Positions 33,092-42,926 are shown, counted from the first letter of the stretch. The stretch is 48,317 bases of DNA from SAR116 cluster bacterium AG-313-A07 (GCA_003284265.1 QBVV01000014.1:1-48317), one strand, 5' to 3'. Numbers and translations are program-made. The notes: generated from the letters alone by a model not told the origin.

Positions 33092-34795
33092 ATGTCAGAT
33101 ATATCACCGATCGGAAAAACTAGGCGGTTAGGAAAGCATCCCTCTGAAATAAAAGATCGCCGGTTTTCACCTATCACGCTTGGAATTCTCGCGATTAATA
33201 TTTTGACCATTGTTTTATTATTTATTGGAATGTTTTTTTATTATGACCAATATGAAAGTAGCCTTATACAATCCGAATTAGAGGCCACATCCCAGCAGGC
33301 TGATTTATTTTCGAATGCAATTGGTGAAACTGCAGTGGTATACAATACAAATTCTTATCACTTTCTTTCCAAAAAATTAGTTCAGAGAATACTTGATAGA
33401 GCTGCACCGAGACTGCCCATTCGCTTACGCATTTTTGACAATAAAGGGAATTTACTTGCTGACAGTATGAGCATGAGTGGAAGTCTCAGCCCTATTGAAA
33501 CTAAACCACTTGCACCACCCGGGCCAGATCACTTTTTTAGATCTTTTGCCAAAGAGTTTTTTGAACAATTATTCAACATTTTACCCAGCTATCGACACTA
33601 CCAAATACAGCAAGGCGCAAAACTGCACCTAGCAAGCGAATTTCCCGAGATTTTACAAGCATTACAAGGAATATCGTTAAAAACCGTCAAAGCAAAAAAG
33701 AGTAGTGGTTTGGTTTTAACCGTCGCAGTACCAATCCAAAAATACAAACAAATCGTCGGAGCCTTATTACTATCTATTGACGGCAAAAAAATTGAACTTT
33801 CAGTCAGAGCCATAAAACTAAAACTTATAGGAATTTGGATCCTAGCATCCGTTATCACATGCTTCTTCTCATGGTTAGTCTCGCGCTATATTACTAGCCC
33901 TATCCAAAAGCTAGCACACTCAGCCGAACTAATTAGAACACGATTAGATAGAAAACGTGAAATTCCAGATCTCTCCAACAGGAATGACGAAATAGGCGAT
34001 TTAGCCAGAGCTCTCCGACAAATGACTGAAAACCTCTGGAAGAGAATGGATGCCATAGAGCGGTTTGCTGCAGATGTCTCTCATGAAATAAAGAACCCAT
34101 TGACATCTATTCAGAGTGCCGTTGAGACAGCGAGCAAAATAGATGATAAATCCAAGAGGGATAAACTCTTTATGGTGATACTTGATGACGTCCAGCGTAT
34201 GGATAGGTTGGTGAGTGATATATCTGAAGCGTCGCGTCTTGATTCCGAACTTAATCGTGACGAGTATAATGTAATTGATGTCAAACAACTTGTTTCAAAT
34301 TTTTATAATATATCTGTTTCCTCAGAGAGATTTGCTCCTGGAAAACTAGACATAATAATTGAAGATCCTGCGCGACAATACCTGGTTAATGGACATCAAA
34401 ATCGTCTAATGCAAGTTTTCAGAAACCTAGCAGACAATGCTGAGACATTTTCACCCAAAGACAAACCTATTACTATTCAATGTAAGTCGGATCAACACAG
34501 TGTATACATAATCGTTGAAGATGAAGGAGGAGGAATACCAACCTCGAAATTAAATACTATTTTTGATCGCTTTTACTCAGAGAGGCCTTCAACTGAGAAA
34601 TTTGGAGCGCATTCAGGCCTTGGCTTATCCATTTGCAAACAAATTGTGGAAATTCATTCCGGGAATATCTGGGCTGAAAATATCTATTCCGAAACTGAAC
34701 ATAAAATCGGGGCTAGATTTATAATAGCATTACCAAAAGCGAAAGCTCTTAAAATGACTTATACAGAGTTAGGCAGAGAAACTTCAGAAAGTTAA
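33092..34795 (+). CDS. chvG: Sensor histidine kinase ChvG
   Basis: This inner-membrane kinase senses envelope conditions and phosphorylates ChvI. The 567 residues have a membrane segment at about 32-52, a periplasmic domain of about 190 residues, a second segment at about 244-264, a HAMP region, the H box FAADVSHEIKNPLTSIQ, the N box FRNLADNAETF, EDEGGGIPT (G1), IFDRFYSERP (F) and SGLGLSICKQIVEIHSG (G2). All catalytic boxes are intact. It is followed after seven bases by hprK, so one long transcript through ptsI is likely. Confidence 0.95.
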   Translation: MSDISPIGKTRRLGKHPSEIKDRRFSPITLGILAINILTIVLLFIGMFFYYDQYESSLIQSELEATSQQADLFSNAIGETAVVYNTNSYHFLSKKLVQRILDRAAPRLPIRLRIFDNKGNLLADSMSMSGSLSPIETKPLAPPGPDHFFRSFAKEFFEQLFNILPSYRHYQIQQGAKLHLASEFPEILQALQGISLKTVKAKKSSGLVLTVAVPIQKYKQIVGALLLSIDGKKIELSVRAIKLKLIGIWILASVITCFFSWLVSRYITSPIQKLAHSAELIRTRLDRKREIPDLSNRNDEIGDLARALRQMTENLWKRMDAIERFAADVSHEIKNPLTSIQSAVETASKIDDKSKRDKLFMVILDDVQRMDRLVSDISEASRLDSELNRDEYNVIDVKQLVSNFYNISVSSERFAPGKLDIIIEDPARQYLVNGHQNRLMQVFRNLADNAETFSPKDKPITIQCKSDQHSVYIIVEDEGGGIPTSKLNTIFDRFYSERPSTEKFGAHSGLGLSICKQIVEIHSGNIWAENIYSETEHKIGARFIIALPKAKALKMTYTELGRETSES

Positions 34796-34802
34796 AGTTA
34801 GA

Positions 34803-35243
34803 ATGAAGGTACATGGCACATCTGTCTCAATCGATGGTGATGGAATTCTTTTTAGAGGTCCGCCTGGCAGTGGAAAATCCGATTTGGCATTACGGATGAT
34901 AAACTATGGAGCACAATTAGTCTCTGACGATCAAGTTTGCCTGACGCGCCGAAACGGTAACATTTTTATGTCGAGCCCTCCAACTATCCGTAACAGTATG
35001 GAAGTGCGTGGAATCGGCATAGTGAATACTGTTGCTCAAAAAGAAGCTCCCCTAATATTGGTTTTGAATATGTTGCCAAATAATGCGGCTAGTCGAATGC
35101 CTATTTGGCAACTGTGCACTTTCCTCGATATAAAGGTCCCTGCAGTCGAATTTGCACCATTTGAGATTTCTGCGCATTTAAAGGTTAAACTTGCTATAAA
35201 CTTAGCAAGGGAGAATGGGATCGAGCTGGATGGATATGAGTAA
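34803..35243 (+). CDS. hprK: HPr kinase/phosphorylase, short alphaproteobacterial form
   Basis: This enzyme phosphorylates a serine of HPr using ATP and can reverse it. The 146 residues correspond only to the C-terminal catalytic domain of Gram-positive HprK: the P-loop RGPPGSGKSDLALR (about 18-31), LVSDDQVCL and the MEVRGIGIVN signature. Loss of the N-terminal domain is normal for Alphaproteobacteria. It overlaps rapZ and lies in the conserved chvG-hprK-rapZ-EIIA-HPr-ptsI order. Its likely target, Ser53 of the HPr at 36590-36877, is present. Confidence 0.94.
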   Translation: MKVHGTSVSIDGDGILFRGPPGSGKSDLALRMINYGAQLVSDDQVCLTRRNGNIFMSSPPTIRNSMEVRGIGIVNTVAQKEAPLILVLNMLPNNAASRMPIWQLCTFLDIKVPAVEFAPFEISAHLKVKLAINLARENGIELDGYE

Positions 35244-36129
35244 TAAAAAACTAATAGACCCATTTCAACAGAATGTGGTCTTAGTGACCGGTCTCTCCGG
35301 TGCCGGACGCTCAACATGCTTAAAAATATTGGAGGATTATGGTTTTGAGGCCATAGATAATATACCCCTTAGCTTTATACCAGCTTTACTAAGCCACAGT
35401 AGCTCAAATTCGTTATCAGAAAAGAAACTTAAAATAGCGATAGGAATCGATGTAAGAACCAGAGATTTTGATGAAAAAACACTATTAGATAGTGCCAATC
35501 AGGTTACCTCTACTAGCCTCTCTGTATCTATTGTATTCCTAGATTGCGATAATGATACACTAATCAAGCGCTTTACAGAGACACGGCGTAGACACCCCCT
35601 CTCGGATGGCTTACCCGTAATAGACGGGATAAGAATAGAGAGGAAACTATTATCGGGAATCTGCAAAAAAGCGGATTTAATGATAGATACGTCGCATCTA
35701 ACACTATCGCAGCTAAATTTAATATTGAACAAAAGACTCGGACTTGAAAAAGGAAGCAAACTTACTCTAAGTATTTTATCATTTGGTTTTCGAAACGGGC
35801 TGCCAAATGAGGCCGACACAATAATTGATGTTCGTTTTCTATCCAATCCCCATTATGATGACGAGCTTAGAGCATTAGATGGCAGGGGTAAAAAAATTGC
35901 AAACTTCATTGAGAACGATCCAAGGTTTTCAATATTTATCAATGGTTTCAAGAATTTTTTGGATCCCCTAATTCCCTATTATGCAGATGAAGGAAAAAGT
36001 TACCTTACAATAGCCATTGGCTGTACAGGTGGCAAACATCGATCAGTTTTTGTTGCAGAACATCTCTATGCTTGGTTAAAACAAAAAGATTATAAAGTTA
36101 CTTTGAAGCATCGCGACTTGATTGAATAA
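35230..36129 (+). CDS. rapZ: RapZ family nucleotide-binding protein
   Basis: RapZ-family proteins bind nucleotides; in E. coli RapZ is an RNA adaptor that guides GlmZ small-RNA decay. The role in Alphaproteobacteria is less clear. The 299-residue product has a P-loop TGLSGAGRSTC (20-30) in which Arg replaces the usual Lys, as is common in alphaproteobacterial forms, then EDYGFEAIDNIPL, and the C-terminal FGFRNGLPNEADTIIDVRFL and AIGCTGGKHRSVFVAE. ATGs at 35215, 35230 and 35236 all compete; 35230 has GGGA nine bases before it. It overlaps hprK by 14 bases. Confidence 0.93.
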   Translation: MDMSNKKLIDPFQQNVVLVTGLSGAGRSTCLKILEDYGFEAIDNIPLSFIPALLSHSSSNSLSEKKLKIAIGIDVRTRDFDEKTLLDSANQVTSTSLSVSIVFLDCDNDTLIKRFTETRRRHPLSDGLPVIDGIRIERKLLSGICKKADLMIDTSHLTLSQLNLILNKRLGLEKGSKLTLSILSFGFRNGLPNEADTIIDVRFLSNPHYDDELRALDGRGKKIANFIENDPRFSIFINGFKNFLDPLIPYYADEGKSYLTIAIGCTGGKHRSVFVAEHLYAWLKQKDYKVTLKHRDLIE

Positions 36130-36164
36130 CATCTACTTACCGATTTCGAAGCCGGAGCTAATTA

Positions 36165-36593
36165 ATGACTGATGATACTTCTAAAGACATGATAGGAGTG
36201 GTTTTAGTGACCCATGGCAATCTAGCGACAGAGCTGGTTAAAGTCATGGAGCATGTTGTAGGTCCACAGGATCAACTAACGACTATTACCATTGACCCCG
36301 ACGATGATATGGAAAAACGTCGAGAAGACATCCTAAATTCTGTGCAATTTGTAGATAAAGGGCTAGGTGTAATTATACTTACAGACATGTTTGGCGGAAC
36401 ACCTTCGAATCTGGCAATATCTATAATGGAACAAGCAAAAATTGACATAATAGCTGGAGTAAATCTTCCTATGTTGATTAAACTCGCCAGTGTTCGTTCA
36501 ACCGAGACGATTTCAGAGGCAGTAGCACAAGCCCGGGAAGCGGGGCAAAAATATATTATGGTTGCATCGCAAGTACTAGGATCAACCGGATGA
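36165..36593 (+). CDS. PTS EIIA component, mannose type
   Basis: This cytosolic protein accepts phosphate from HPr on His17 in GVVLVTHGNLATEL. The 142 residues show the EIIA-Man fold with VIILTDMFGGTPSNLA and the LPMLIKL stretch. No EIIB or EIIC is nearby, so it is likely a regulatory end point rather than part of a sugar transporter, as in other Alphaproteobacteria with incomplete PTS. The stop overlaps the HPr start (ATGA). Confidence 0.93.
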   Translation: MTDDTSKDMIGVVLVTHGNLATELVKVMEHVVGPQDQLTTITIDPDDDMEKRREDILNSVQFVDKGLGVIILTDMFGGTPSNLAISIMEQAKIDIIAGVNLPMLIKLASVRSTETISEAVAQAREAGQKYIMVASQVLGSTG

Positions 36594-36877
36594 ATTATCA
36601 AAAAGTTGTTAAAATCGATAAAGTTTTAACCATTTTGAACCAAAGGGGTCTTCACGCACGTGCTGCCGCAAAATTCACTGAAACAATTGCCGCTTTTTCC
36701 TGTGAAGTTACCGTAAGTAAAAACAATGAAACTGTTTCAGGAGGTTCAATTATGGGTCTGCTTATGCTAGCAGCCTCCAAAGGTACCTCCATTCACATAA
36801 GTATGGCCGGGATAGATGCAGAAAGAGCAATGCAGAAGGTTATAGAACTGGTGGACAATAAATTTTATGAAGAATGA
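36590..36877 (+). CDS. ptsH: Phosphocarrier protein HPr
   Basis: HPr carries phosphate from enzyme I to EIIA proteins. The 95 residues include the active His22 in NQRGLHARAAAKF and the regulatory Ser53 in SGGSIMGLLMLAA, the site used by HPr kinase. The presence of hprK in the same operon suggests both sites are used. It overlaps the EIIA gene by four bases and ptsI by eleven. Confidence 0.95.
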   Translation: MNYQKVVKIDKVLTILNQRGLHARAAAKFTETIAAFSCEVTVSKNNETVSGGSIMGLLMLAASKGTSIHISMAGIDAERAMQKVIELVDNKFYEE

Positions 36878-38651
36878 TAAAGCTGAAAGTGAGATGAAGT
36901 TCAAGAAAGAACAGTTTCTTAATGGTATTGGCGTATCAAGTGAAATAGCGATAGGAACTGCTCACGTTATTCAGTCTGGCCTGGGTCAATTACCAGAATA
37001 CAAGATAGTCGAAAATAACATTAAAAATGAACAGAAACGCTTCAGAACGGCAGTTTCACGAGCCCAAAAACAAATAAGCAGACTCAAAGCCAAAACTAAC
37101 AAACTAAGCGATGCTACCGCTGACGAATTGCGTCTTCTGCTAGATGCGCACACTGCAATGTTAACCTCGAAGAGGATGGTGATAGGTATTGAAACGGTTA
37201 TCGAAGAACGAAGAATAAATGCCGAGTCCGCAGTTCAAACAGTTGTTCATGAAATCGCAAAAGGTTTCACACAAGTTAAAGATCCTTTTTTATCAGCTCG
37301 CCTACAAGATATTACTGATGTTGGGTCACGAATTCTAAGACAATTGATGCAAGCTCCGTATCAGGCTTTTTCCCAAATTCCTGAGGGATCTATTTTAATT
37401 TCTGAAGAATTGAGCCCAGCGGACACTGCATTGATTGACCCCACTAAAATAGCGGGATTTGTGACCCAACAGGGTGGTTCTGAGAGTCATACAGCTATAA
37501 TGGCTCGCTCAATGAACCTTCCTGCTATTTTGGGGACACAAAACCTCCTTACAACAATACGATCAGGACAAACTCTGGTAGTGGATGGGGAAAATGGCAA
37601 AATAATTCTTGATCCCACACTAGAAACCTTAAATGAATACCGTAGAAAAATAGAAGCCAGAAGACGTCTAAACAGACAGCTAGCACGCCTTAGGTCACTA
37701 CCAGCCCTAACCCAAGATAAAACTCGGGTGAGCATGCAAGCAAATATAGAACTCGCTCGAGATATCGATGGTGCTTTGAATGCCGGCGCTGAAGGCATAG
37801 GTCTACTTCGAACTGAATTCATGTTTCTAAACCGAAACAGCCTACCGAATGAAGAAGAACAATATACGTTGCTCAAAGCTATTGTGGAGGGAATGCAGGG
37901 ACGTCCGGTGACAATCAGAACATTCGATCTTGGTGGCGATAAGTTACCAACGCTACTGGATCGCAAATATTCAATGAGTGCCAACCCAATGCTGGGTTTA
38001 AGGGCAGTACGTCTATCCATTAAAGAGCAAAAATTATTTGAAGTTCAACTTACCGCTATTTTACGAGCAAGTGAATATGGACCACTCAAGATACTTCTCC
38101 CAATGATTTCAAGTGTTGAGCAAATCAGACAGGTTAAACAAATATTGAATAGGGTAATAATAAAATTAAAAAAGCGTAATCCTAGTTTGAACCTAGCAAT
38201 GCCACCATTGGGAGCCATGATCGAAATACCAGCTGCGGCACTCATTGCTGATTCCCTCGCTCACGAAGTTGATTTTTTCGCCATTGGCACTAACGATTTA
38301 ACTATGTACACCCTCGCCATCGACCGGGGAGATGAACAAGTAGCAAATCTATTTAATCCACTGCACCCAGCCGTGCTTCGTTTAATTCAGTTCACACTTG
38401 AAGCCGCTAGAAGAAATAATAAACCGGCAAGTGTGTGCGGAGAAATTGCGGGAGACCCAAGATTCGCACCTCTGCTGATAGGACTCGGGGTTAGAGAACT
38501 TTCAATGGCATGGCAAAGTATTCCTCGGGTTAAGCAACGTATCAGGGCATTAAAGACTGGCCCCGCAACACGACGTGCTTTTGCCATCCTCGATCAAACA
38601 GATGAAGATAAGGTCGCAGCGCTCCTAGACGATTTTAATGAGGATCTCTAA
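36867..38651 (+). CDS. ptsI: Phosphoenolpyruvate-protein phosphotransferase (enzyme I)
   Basis: Enzyme I takes phosphate from phosphoenolpyruvate and passes it to HPr. The 594 residues contain the phosphohistidine His208 in GGSESHTAIMARSMNLPAI, the PEP-binding GIGLLRTEFMFL, TIRTFDLGGDKLPTL, ISSVEQIRQVK, FFAIGTNDLTMYTLAIDR and the catalytic Cys in PASVCGEIAGDP. There is no GAF domain, so it is PtsI rather than the nitrogen-type PtsP. ATG at 36867 lies inside hpr; ATG at 36894 is an alternative. PEP supplied by pckA links the two divergent units. Confidence 0.95.
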   Translation: MKNDKAESEMKFKKEQFLNGIGVSSEIAIGTAHVIQSGLGQLPEYKIVENNIKNEQKRFRTAVSRAQKQISRLKAKTNKLSDATADELRLLLDAHTAMLTSKRMVIGIETVIEERRINAESAVQTVVHEIAKGFTQVKDPFLSARLQDITDVGSRILRQLMQAPYQAFSQIPEGSILISEELSPADTALIDPTKIAGFVTQQGGSESHTAIMARSMNLPAILGTQNLLTTIRSGQTLVVDGENGKIILDPTLETLNEYRRKIEARRRLNRQLARLRSLPALTQDKTRVSMQANIELARDIDGALNAGAEGIGLLRTEFMFLNRNSLPNEEEQYTLLKAIVEGMQGRPVTIRTFDLGGDKLPTLLDRKYSMSANPMLGLRAVRLSIKEQKLFEVQLTAILRASEYGPLKILLPMISSVEQIRQVKQILNRVIIKLKKRNPSLNLAMPPLGAMIEIPAAALIADSLAHEVDFFAIGTNDLTMYTLAIDRGDEQVANLFNPLHPAVLRLIQFTLEAARRNNKPASVCGEIAGDPRFAPLLIGLGVRELSMAWQSIPRVKQRIRALKTGPATRRAFAILDQTDEDKVAALLDDFNEDL

Positions 38652-38694
38652 AAATTATCTGGCAGATATTAGACAATTTATAAGAGGATACGAT

Positions 38695-39747
38695 ATGGAA
38701 AAAATTCGAATGGGTTTAATCGGAGCTGGAGGCAACACTAAATCTCGACATATACCCGGGTTTAATAAAATAAAAGGTATACAATTATTATCAGTCGCAA
38801 ATCAATCTACTCAATCTTCTGAACAAGTGGCCAAAGAATTCAATATTGCAGAAACTGCAAAAAATTGGCGAGTTATTCTTGAGGACGATCGAATTGACGC
38901 AGTATGCATAGGCACTTGGCCCAATATGCACTGCCCTATCACTATTGCGGCCCTTAATCATGGGAAGCATGTCTTATGCGAGGCTCGAATGGCACTTAAT
39001 TCAATAGAAGCACACAAAATGCTAAACGCCTCTCGATATCATCCAGATCTTGTCTCACAAATTGTTCCCGCACCACATACTCTTGAATTTGACACTACGA
39101 TAAAAAAATTACTCGCAGACGACTTCATCGGAGATTTAATAACATTAGATGGACGGGTTAGTTTTGGCGCTGATTACCCAAACTTTTCCTCTGACTTACA
39201 TTGGCGACATAATCGTAATTTTTCCGGCAATAATATTATGAATATGGGCATCTGGTATGAAGCAATCATGAGGTGGGTCGGCCCAGCAAACAGCGTATTT
39301 GCTGTAGGAAGATCCATAGTATCACACCGCCTAAATGCTGATGGAAACCGGGTCCCAACATCCATCCCCGATCACATTGATATTATTGGAACTTTTGAAC
39401 AAGGAGGACAAATGCGTTTAAATATTTCCTCCGTAATTGGCAGTCTAGAAAATGAAGTAGATATCTATATTTTCGGGACAAAAGGGACACTAAGACTAGT
39501 TCAACCAAAGGGAGAGGGAAAGCAACTCTATGCAGGCTATGTTGGCTCTGATGTCCTCGAAAAAATTGTGGTCAACGATAAAGATAGAGGAAAATGGCGG
39601 GTGGAAGAAGAGTTTATAAATGCTATTCGCGGAAAAGAAAAAATCTCGCATACAGATTTTAATACCGCAGTGAAATATATGGAATGGACGGATGCTGTTA
39701 CCGAATCCCTAAAGACTGGGTGTATGGTAAAACTCCCTCTAGGATAA
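38695..39747 (+). CDS. Gfo/Idh/MocA family oxidoreductase
   Basis: This is an NAD(P)-dependent sugar or inositol dehydrogenase-type protein of 350 residues. The dinucleotide-binding GLIGAGGNTKSRHIPGF lies at 7-23, then VCIGTWPNMHCPITIAALNHGK. The usual EKP motif, whose Lys is catalytic in many members, reads CEARMA at 95-100, so a normal dehydrogenase reaction is in doubt. WRHNRNFSGNNIMNMGIWY is the second-domain region. ATG at 38695 has AGAGGA six bases upstream; a start at 38638 would overlap ptsI. It precedes an aminotransferase by 44 bases, suggesting shared work on a keto or amino sugar. The substrate is unknown. Confidence 0.87.
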   Translation: MEKIRMGLIGAGGNTKSRHIPGFNKIKGIQLLSVANQSTQSSEQVAKEFNIAETAKNWRVILEDDRIDAVCIGTWPNMHCPITIAALNHGKHVLCEARMALNSIEAHKMLNASRYHPDLVSQIVPAPHTLEFDTTIKKLLADDFIGDLITLDGRVSFGADYPNFSSDLHWRHNRNFSGNNIMNMGIWYEAIMRWVGPANSVFAVGRSIVSHRLNADGNRVPTSIPDHIDIIGTFEQGGQMRLNISSVIGSLENEVDIYIFGTKGTLRLVQPKGEGKQLYAGYVGSDVLEKIVVNDKDRGKWRVEEEFINAIRGKEKISHTDFNTAVKYMEWTDAVTESLKTGCMVKLPLG

Positions 39748-39791
39748 TGATTGGACAAAATTTCAGTTTTCAATAGGGCTTGCTAATCAGT

Positions 39792-40958
39792 ATGTTTATA
39801 AACTCCAACGTCATTAATGCTATCGAACCTCCAATAGCAGAAGCGCAATCATGGATATCTGGCCGAAGTTTTTCTGAAGAAAAACCATTAATTAATTTAG
39901 CACAAGCTGTACCTAGTTACCCTCCAGCCCAAAGCTTGCAGGAACACCTCGCTACCCGAACCAGATTGTTTCAAACAGCACAGTATACAGAAATTGCTGG
40001 GATACCTGAACTTCGATCATCATTATCCACACACATGAATAAAGTTTATAACGGCAACACCTCGTTAAATAATGTCTTAATCTCCTCTGGCTGTAATCAA
40101 GCATACTGCCTTACTATTATGGCTTTAGCGAAAGCAGGTGACGAGATAATACTTCCCGAGCCGTACTATTTTAATCATTTAATGTGGTTAGAAATGCTTG
40201 GTATAAAAGCGAAACTTATGCCGTTTAAACCCGACCAAAATGGTATTCCTAACCCGCTGGATGCCGAAGGGCTTGTAACAAAAAAAACTAAGGCAATAGT
40301 ATTAATATCTCCAAACAACCCAACTGGGGCTATCTATCCCCCCGACATAATTACAAGCTTTTACGAATTAGCTCGCGACAAGAAAATTGCTTTAATTATT
40401 GATGAAACCTACAAGGATTTTTTAGGAAGCATTCAACCACATTATTTATTTCAAAAAAAACAATGGGAGGAAACCTTCATTCAAATCTACAGTTTTTCTA
40501 AAGTATTTAGCTTAACTGGATATCGCGTTGGCTCTATAATTGCAGGCGATAAAACAATCAAGTCCATCACCAAAATCATGGACACGCTTGCTATTTGTGC
40601 ACCACGGATTTCACAGGACGCCGCATTATTTGGTCTCGCCAATTTATCCAACTGGGTATCTGAAAAACAAAAGATCATCAAAGACCGATGTGATTTTGTT
40701 CAAGGATTATTTCAATCTAAAGAAATAAATTTTGAACTTGTGAGCTGTGGTGCCTATTTCGCTTATATCAAGCACCCATTTGTTGAACTATCAGCGCGCC
40801 AAGTTGCAAAGAAATTGGCAAAACAAGCGAATATCCTTTGCCTTCCAGGAACCTTTTTTGGTCCTAATCAAGAACATTTTCTTAGATTTGCATTTGCAAA
40901 TGCCAGCATAGAAGAGATGACTCTTGTTAAAGAACGCCTGCGGCAATACTATGATTAG
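39792..40958 (+). CDS. Aminotransferase class I/II
   Basis: This is a fold-type I PLP aminotransferase of 388 residues. The PLP lysine is in YSFSKVFSLTGYRVG (about 236-250); other ligands are SSGCNQAYCL, PEPYYFNHLMW, LISPNNPTGAIY, IIDETYKDF and the substrate-carboxylate Arg near FLRFAFAN. It belongs to the aspartate/alanine aminotransferase group; the exact substrate cannot be read. ATG at 39792 is preferred to TTG at 39780, which abuts AGGGC. It likely shares a transcript with the oxidoreductase before it. Confidence 0.9.
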   Translation: MFINSNVINAIEPPIAEAQSWISGRSFSEEKPLINLAQAVPSYPPAQSLQEHLATRTRLFQTAQYTEIAGIPELRSSLSTHMNKVYNGNTSLNNVLISSGCNQAYCLTIMALAKAGDEIILPEPYYFNHLMWLEMLGIKAKLMPFKPDQNGIPNPLDAEGLVTKKTKAIVLISPNNPTGAIYPPDIITSFYELARDKKIALIIDETYKDFLGSIQPHYLFQKKQWEETFIQIYSFSKVFSLTGYRVGSIIAGDKTIKSITKIMDTLAICAPRISQDAALFGLANLSNWVSEKQKIIKDRCDFVQGLFQSKEINFELVSCGAYFAYIKHPFVELSARQVAKKLAKQANILCLPGTFFGPNQEHFLRFAFANASIEEMTLVKERLRQYYD

Positions 40959-41025
40959 AAAAAACCTCTCCGGGAGTGAGAACCCTATAAATAAAGCGTA
41001 AAACTAGATATCGATACTCAATTAC

Positions 41026-41054
41026 TTGCCCCCATTCAAAGGGACTGCTATACG
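41026..41054 (+). promoter_or_regulatory. Candidate sigma-70 promoter of ahcY
   Basis: TTGCCC at 41026-41031 and TATACG at 41049-41054 are 17 bases apart, about 55 bases before the ahcY ATG. The fit is moderate. I looked for an S-adenosylhomocysteine riboswitch in 40959-41094 and did not recognise one. Confidence 0.4.
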
Positions 41055-41109
41055 CCACCCTTAATAAAAAATTTGAATAGTTATAGAGCTTGTTGTGGAT
41101 AGTAAAAAA

Positions 41110-42405
41110 ATGACTGAATTCTCAGATTATAAAGTAGCTGATATATCTCTTGCCGAGTGGGGACGCCGCGAAATAAAAATAGCTGAAACAGAGATGCCAG
41201 GTCTGATGGCAGTTAGAGAAGAGTATGGAGCCTCAAAGCCACTAAAAGGCGCTAGAATAATTGGCTGTCTTCATATGACTATTCAGACAGCCGTATTAAT
41301 TGAAACTCTAACCCATCTAGGTGCAGAAGTTAGATGGAGTTCCTGTAACATTTTTTCCACCCAGGATCATGCAGCCGCAGAAATAGCGGCAACAGGGGTC
41401 CCAGTATTTGCTTGGAAAGGTGAGACCGAAGAGGAATACGAATGGTGCATAAAACAAACGATAGAGGCGCCTAATGGTTGGAAACCGAATATGTTACTGG
41501 ATGACGGAGGAGATCTAACCAAAATAGTTCACGAAGATTACCCAGAACTACTTGATGAAATTAGAGGGGTCTCCGAGGAAACCACGACTGGCGTTCTCAG
41601 ATTAGTAGAAATGCAGGAAGCCGGAACTTTAAGATTACCTGCATTTAACGTCAACGACAGTGTGACCAAATCAAAATTTGATAATCTTTATGGGTGTAGA
41701 GAAAGCCTTACCGATGGAATACGCAGAGCAACGGATGTGATGCTTTCGGGTAAGGTAGCAGTTGTGAACGGATATGGGGATGTTGGGAAGGGTTCCGCCT
41801 CCAGTTTAAGAAACGGAGGAGCCCGAGTTATTGTGACTGAAGTTGATCCAATCTGTGCACTTCAAGCCGCCATGGAGGGGTATGAAGTTGCCACCATGGA
41901 TGAATATGCATCGAAAGCTGATATTTTTGTCACCGCAACAGGGAACAAAGATATAATTTCCATCGATCATATGCGAGAAATGAAAGATAGAGCGATAGTT
42001 TGTAATATTGGCCATTTTGACACAGAAATACAGGTTGAGGCCCTTCGAAACTTTAAGTGGCATCCGGTAAAACCGCAGGTTGACGAAGTAGAATTTCCTG
42101 ATGGGAAAAGAATACTACTACTAGCGGAGGGACGCTTGGTAAATCTTGGATGCGCTACAGGTCATCCGAGTTTTGTTATGAGCGCATCATTTACCAATCA
42201 AGTTTTAGCGCAAATAGAACTCTGGGCAAATGTTGGGAAGTATAAGAATGAAGTTTATGTTCTGCCTAAGGCTCTTGACGAAAAGGTTGCAGAGTTGCAC
42301 CTAGCAAGAGTCGGCGCAAAGCTTACAAAGATGAGTGAGGAACAAGCGAGTTATATTGGCGTAACCCCGCAGGGGCCATTCAAAGGGGAAAATTATCGTT
42401 ATTAG
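41110..42405 (+). CDS. ahcY: Adenosylhomocysteinase
   Basis: This cytosolic enzyme splits S-adenosylhomocysteine to adenosine and homocysteine, clearing the inhibitor made by methyl transfer. The 431 residues include the catalytic and substrate motifs [38 protein letters not shown] and the NAD-binding [19 protein letters not shown], and end with the conserved KGENYRY. The first ATG at 41110 is chosen; a GTG at 41095 has an equally weak ribosome site. It is a single gene with its own likely promoter, and a methyltransferase gene lies just beyond the cupin. Confidence 0.96.
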   Translation: MTEFSDYKVADISLAEWGRREIKIAETEMPGLMAVREEYGASKPLKGARIIGCLHMTIQTAVLIETLTHLGAEVRWSSCNIFSTQDHAAAEIAATGVPVFAWKGETEEEYEWCIKQTIEAPNGWKPNMLLDDGGDLTKIVHEDYPELLDEIRGVSEETTTGVLRLVEMQEAGTLRLPAFNVNDSVTKSKFDNLYGCRESLTDGIRRATDVMLSGKVAVVNGYGDVGKGSASSLRNGGARVIVTEVDPICALQAAMEGYEVATMDEYASKADIFVTATGNKDIISIDHMREMKDRAIVCNIGHFDTEIQVEALRNFKWHPVKPQVDEVEFPDGKRILLLAEGRLVNLGCATGHPSFVMSASFTNQVLAQIELWANVGKYKNEVYVLPKALDEKVAELHLARVGAKLTKMSEEQASYIGVTPQGPFKGENYRY

Positions 42406-42512
42406 GATAATCCACAAAATACAGACAATTTTGATAATTCCTAATCGAAGAAAATACGCCATCCCCCTGAGAACGATCGAAGGTATTTAACCAAAATTAA
42501 AAGGAGCTTGTT

Positions 42513-42887
42513 TTGGCTATACGGATTCACAACCAAGCCGATGTTTTCATATCAAAAAATTCAAACCTTCCAATTGCGAGGATTATCACACAAAGCACCG
42601 GGTCTGGTGCATGCGAGTTATGGGAACAACCTCTCCAACCTGGTGATGTCATCCCAATGCATTACCATCTAGTGGAAGAGACTATCACTTTTGCGAGCGG
42701 GAAAATTAGTGTCATTTTAGATGGAGATAATTATGAGATCAACGCCGACCTCAATGGAACTTCTTCTATTTTACTTCCAAGCAGGCTTCATCATGAAATT
42801 CGAAACATTGGAGACAAGGCGACATCAATGTTAGCATTTTTCCCCAGTGTGAACCCAGAAATTTTTCCGGTCCGAAAATCCTTATGA
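42513..42887 (+). CDS. Small cupin-domain protein
   Basis: The 124-residue protein is a single cupin barrel. Motif 1 is IPMHYHLVEETITFASGKI, giving two His and one Glu as likely metal ligands; motif 2 is LLPSRLHHEIRNIGD with a further His. Single-domain cupins do many jobs, from dioxygenases to isomerases to regulators, and nothing here decides. The start is TTG at 42513, well supported by AAGGAG six bases upstream. It lies between ahcY and the rRNA methyltransferase on the same strand, with gaps of 107 and 39 bases. Confidence 0.85.
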   Translation: MAIRIHNQADVFISKNSNLPIARIITQSTGSGACELWEQPLQPGDVIPMHYHLVEETITFASGKISVILDGDNYEINADLNGTSSILLPSRLHHEIRNIGDKATSMLAFFPSVNPEIFPVRKSL

Positions 42888-42926
42888 TTGTTCTGGAAAT
42901 ATAGAGAGCATTGATTACTCTATAAG

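Noticed and set aside
40959..41094. Possible S-adenosylhomocysteine riboswitch before ahcY
   Set aside because: The leader lacks the stems and conserved core I would expect; only a short CTCCGGGAG hairpin and a promoter-like pair are seen.
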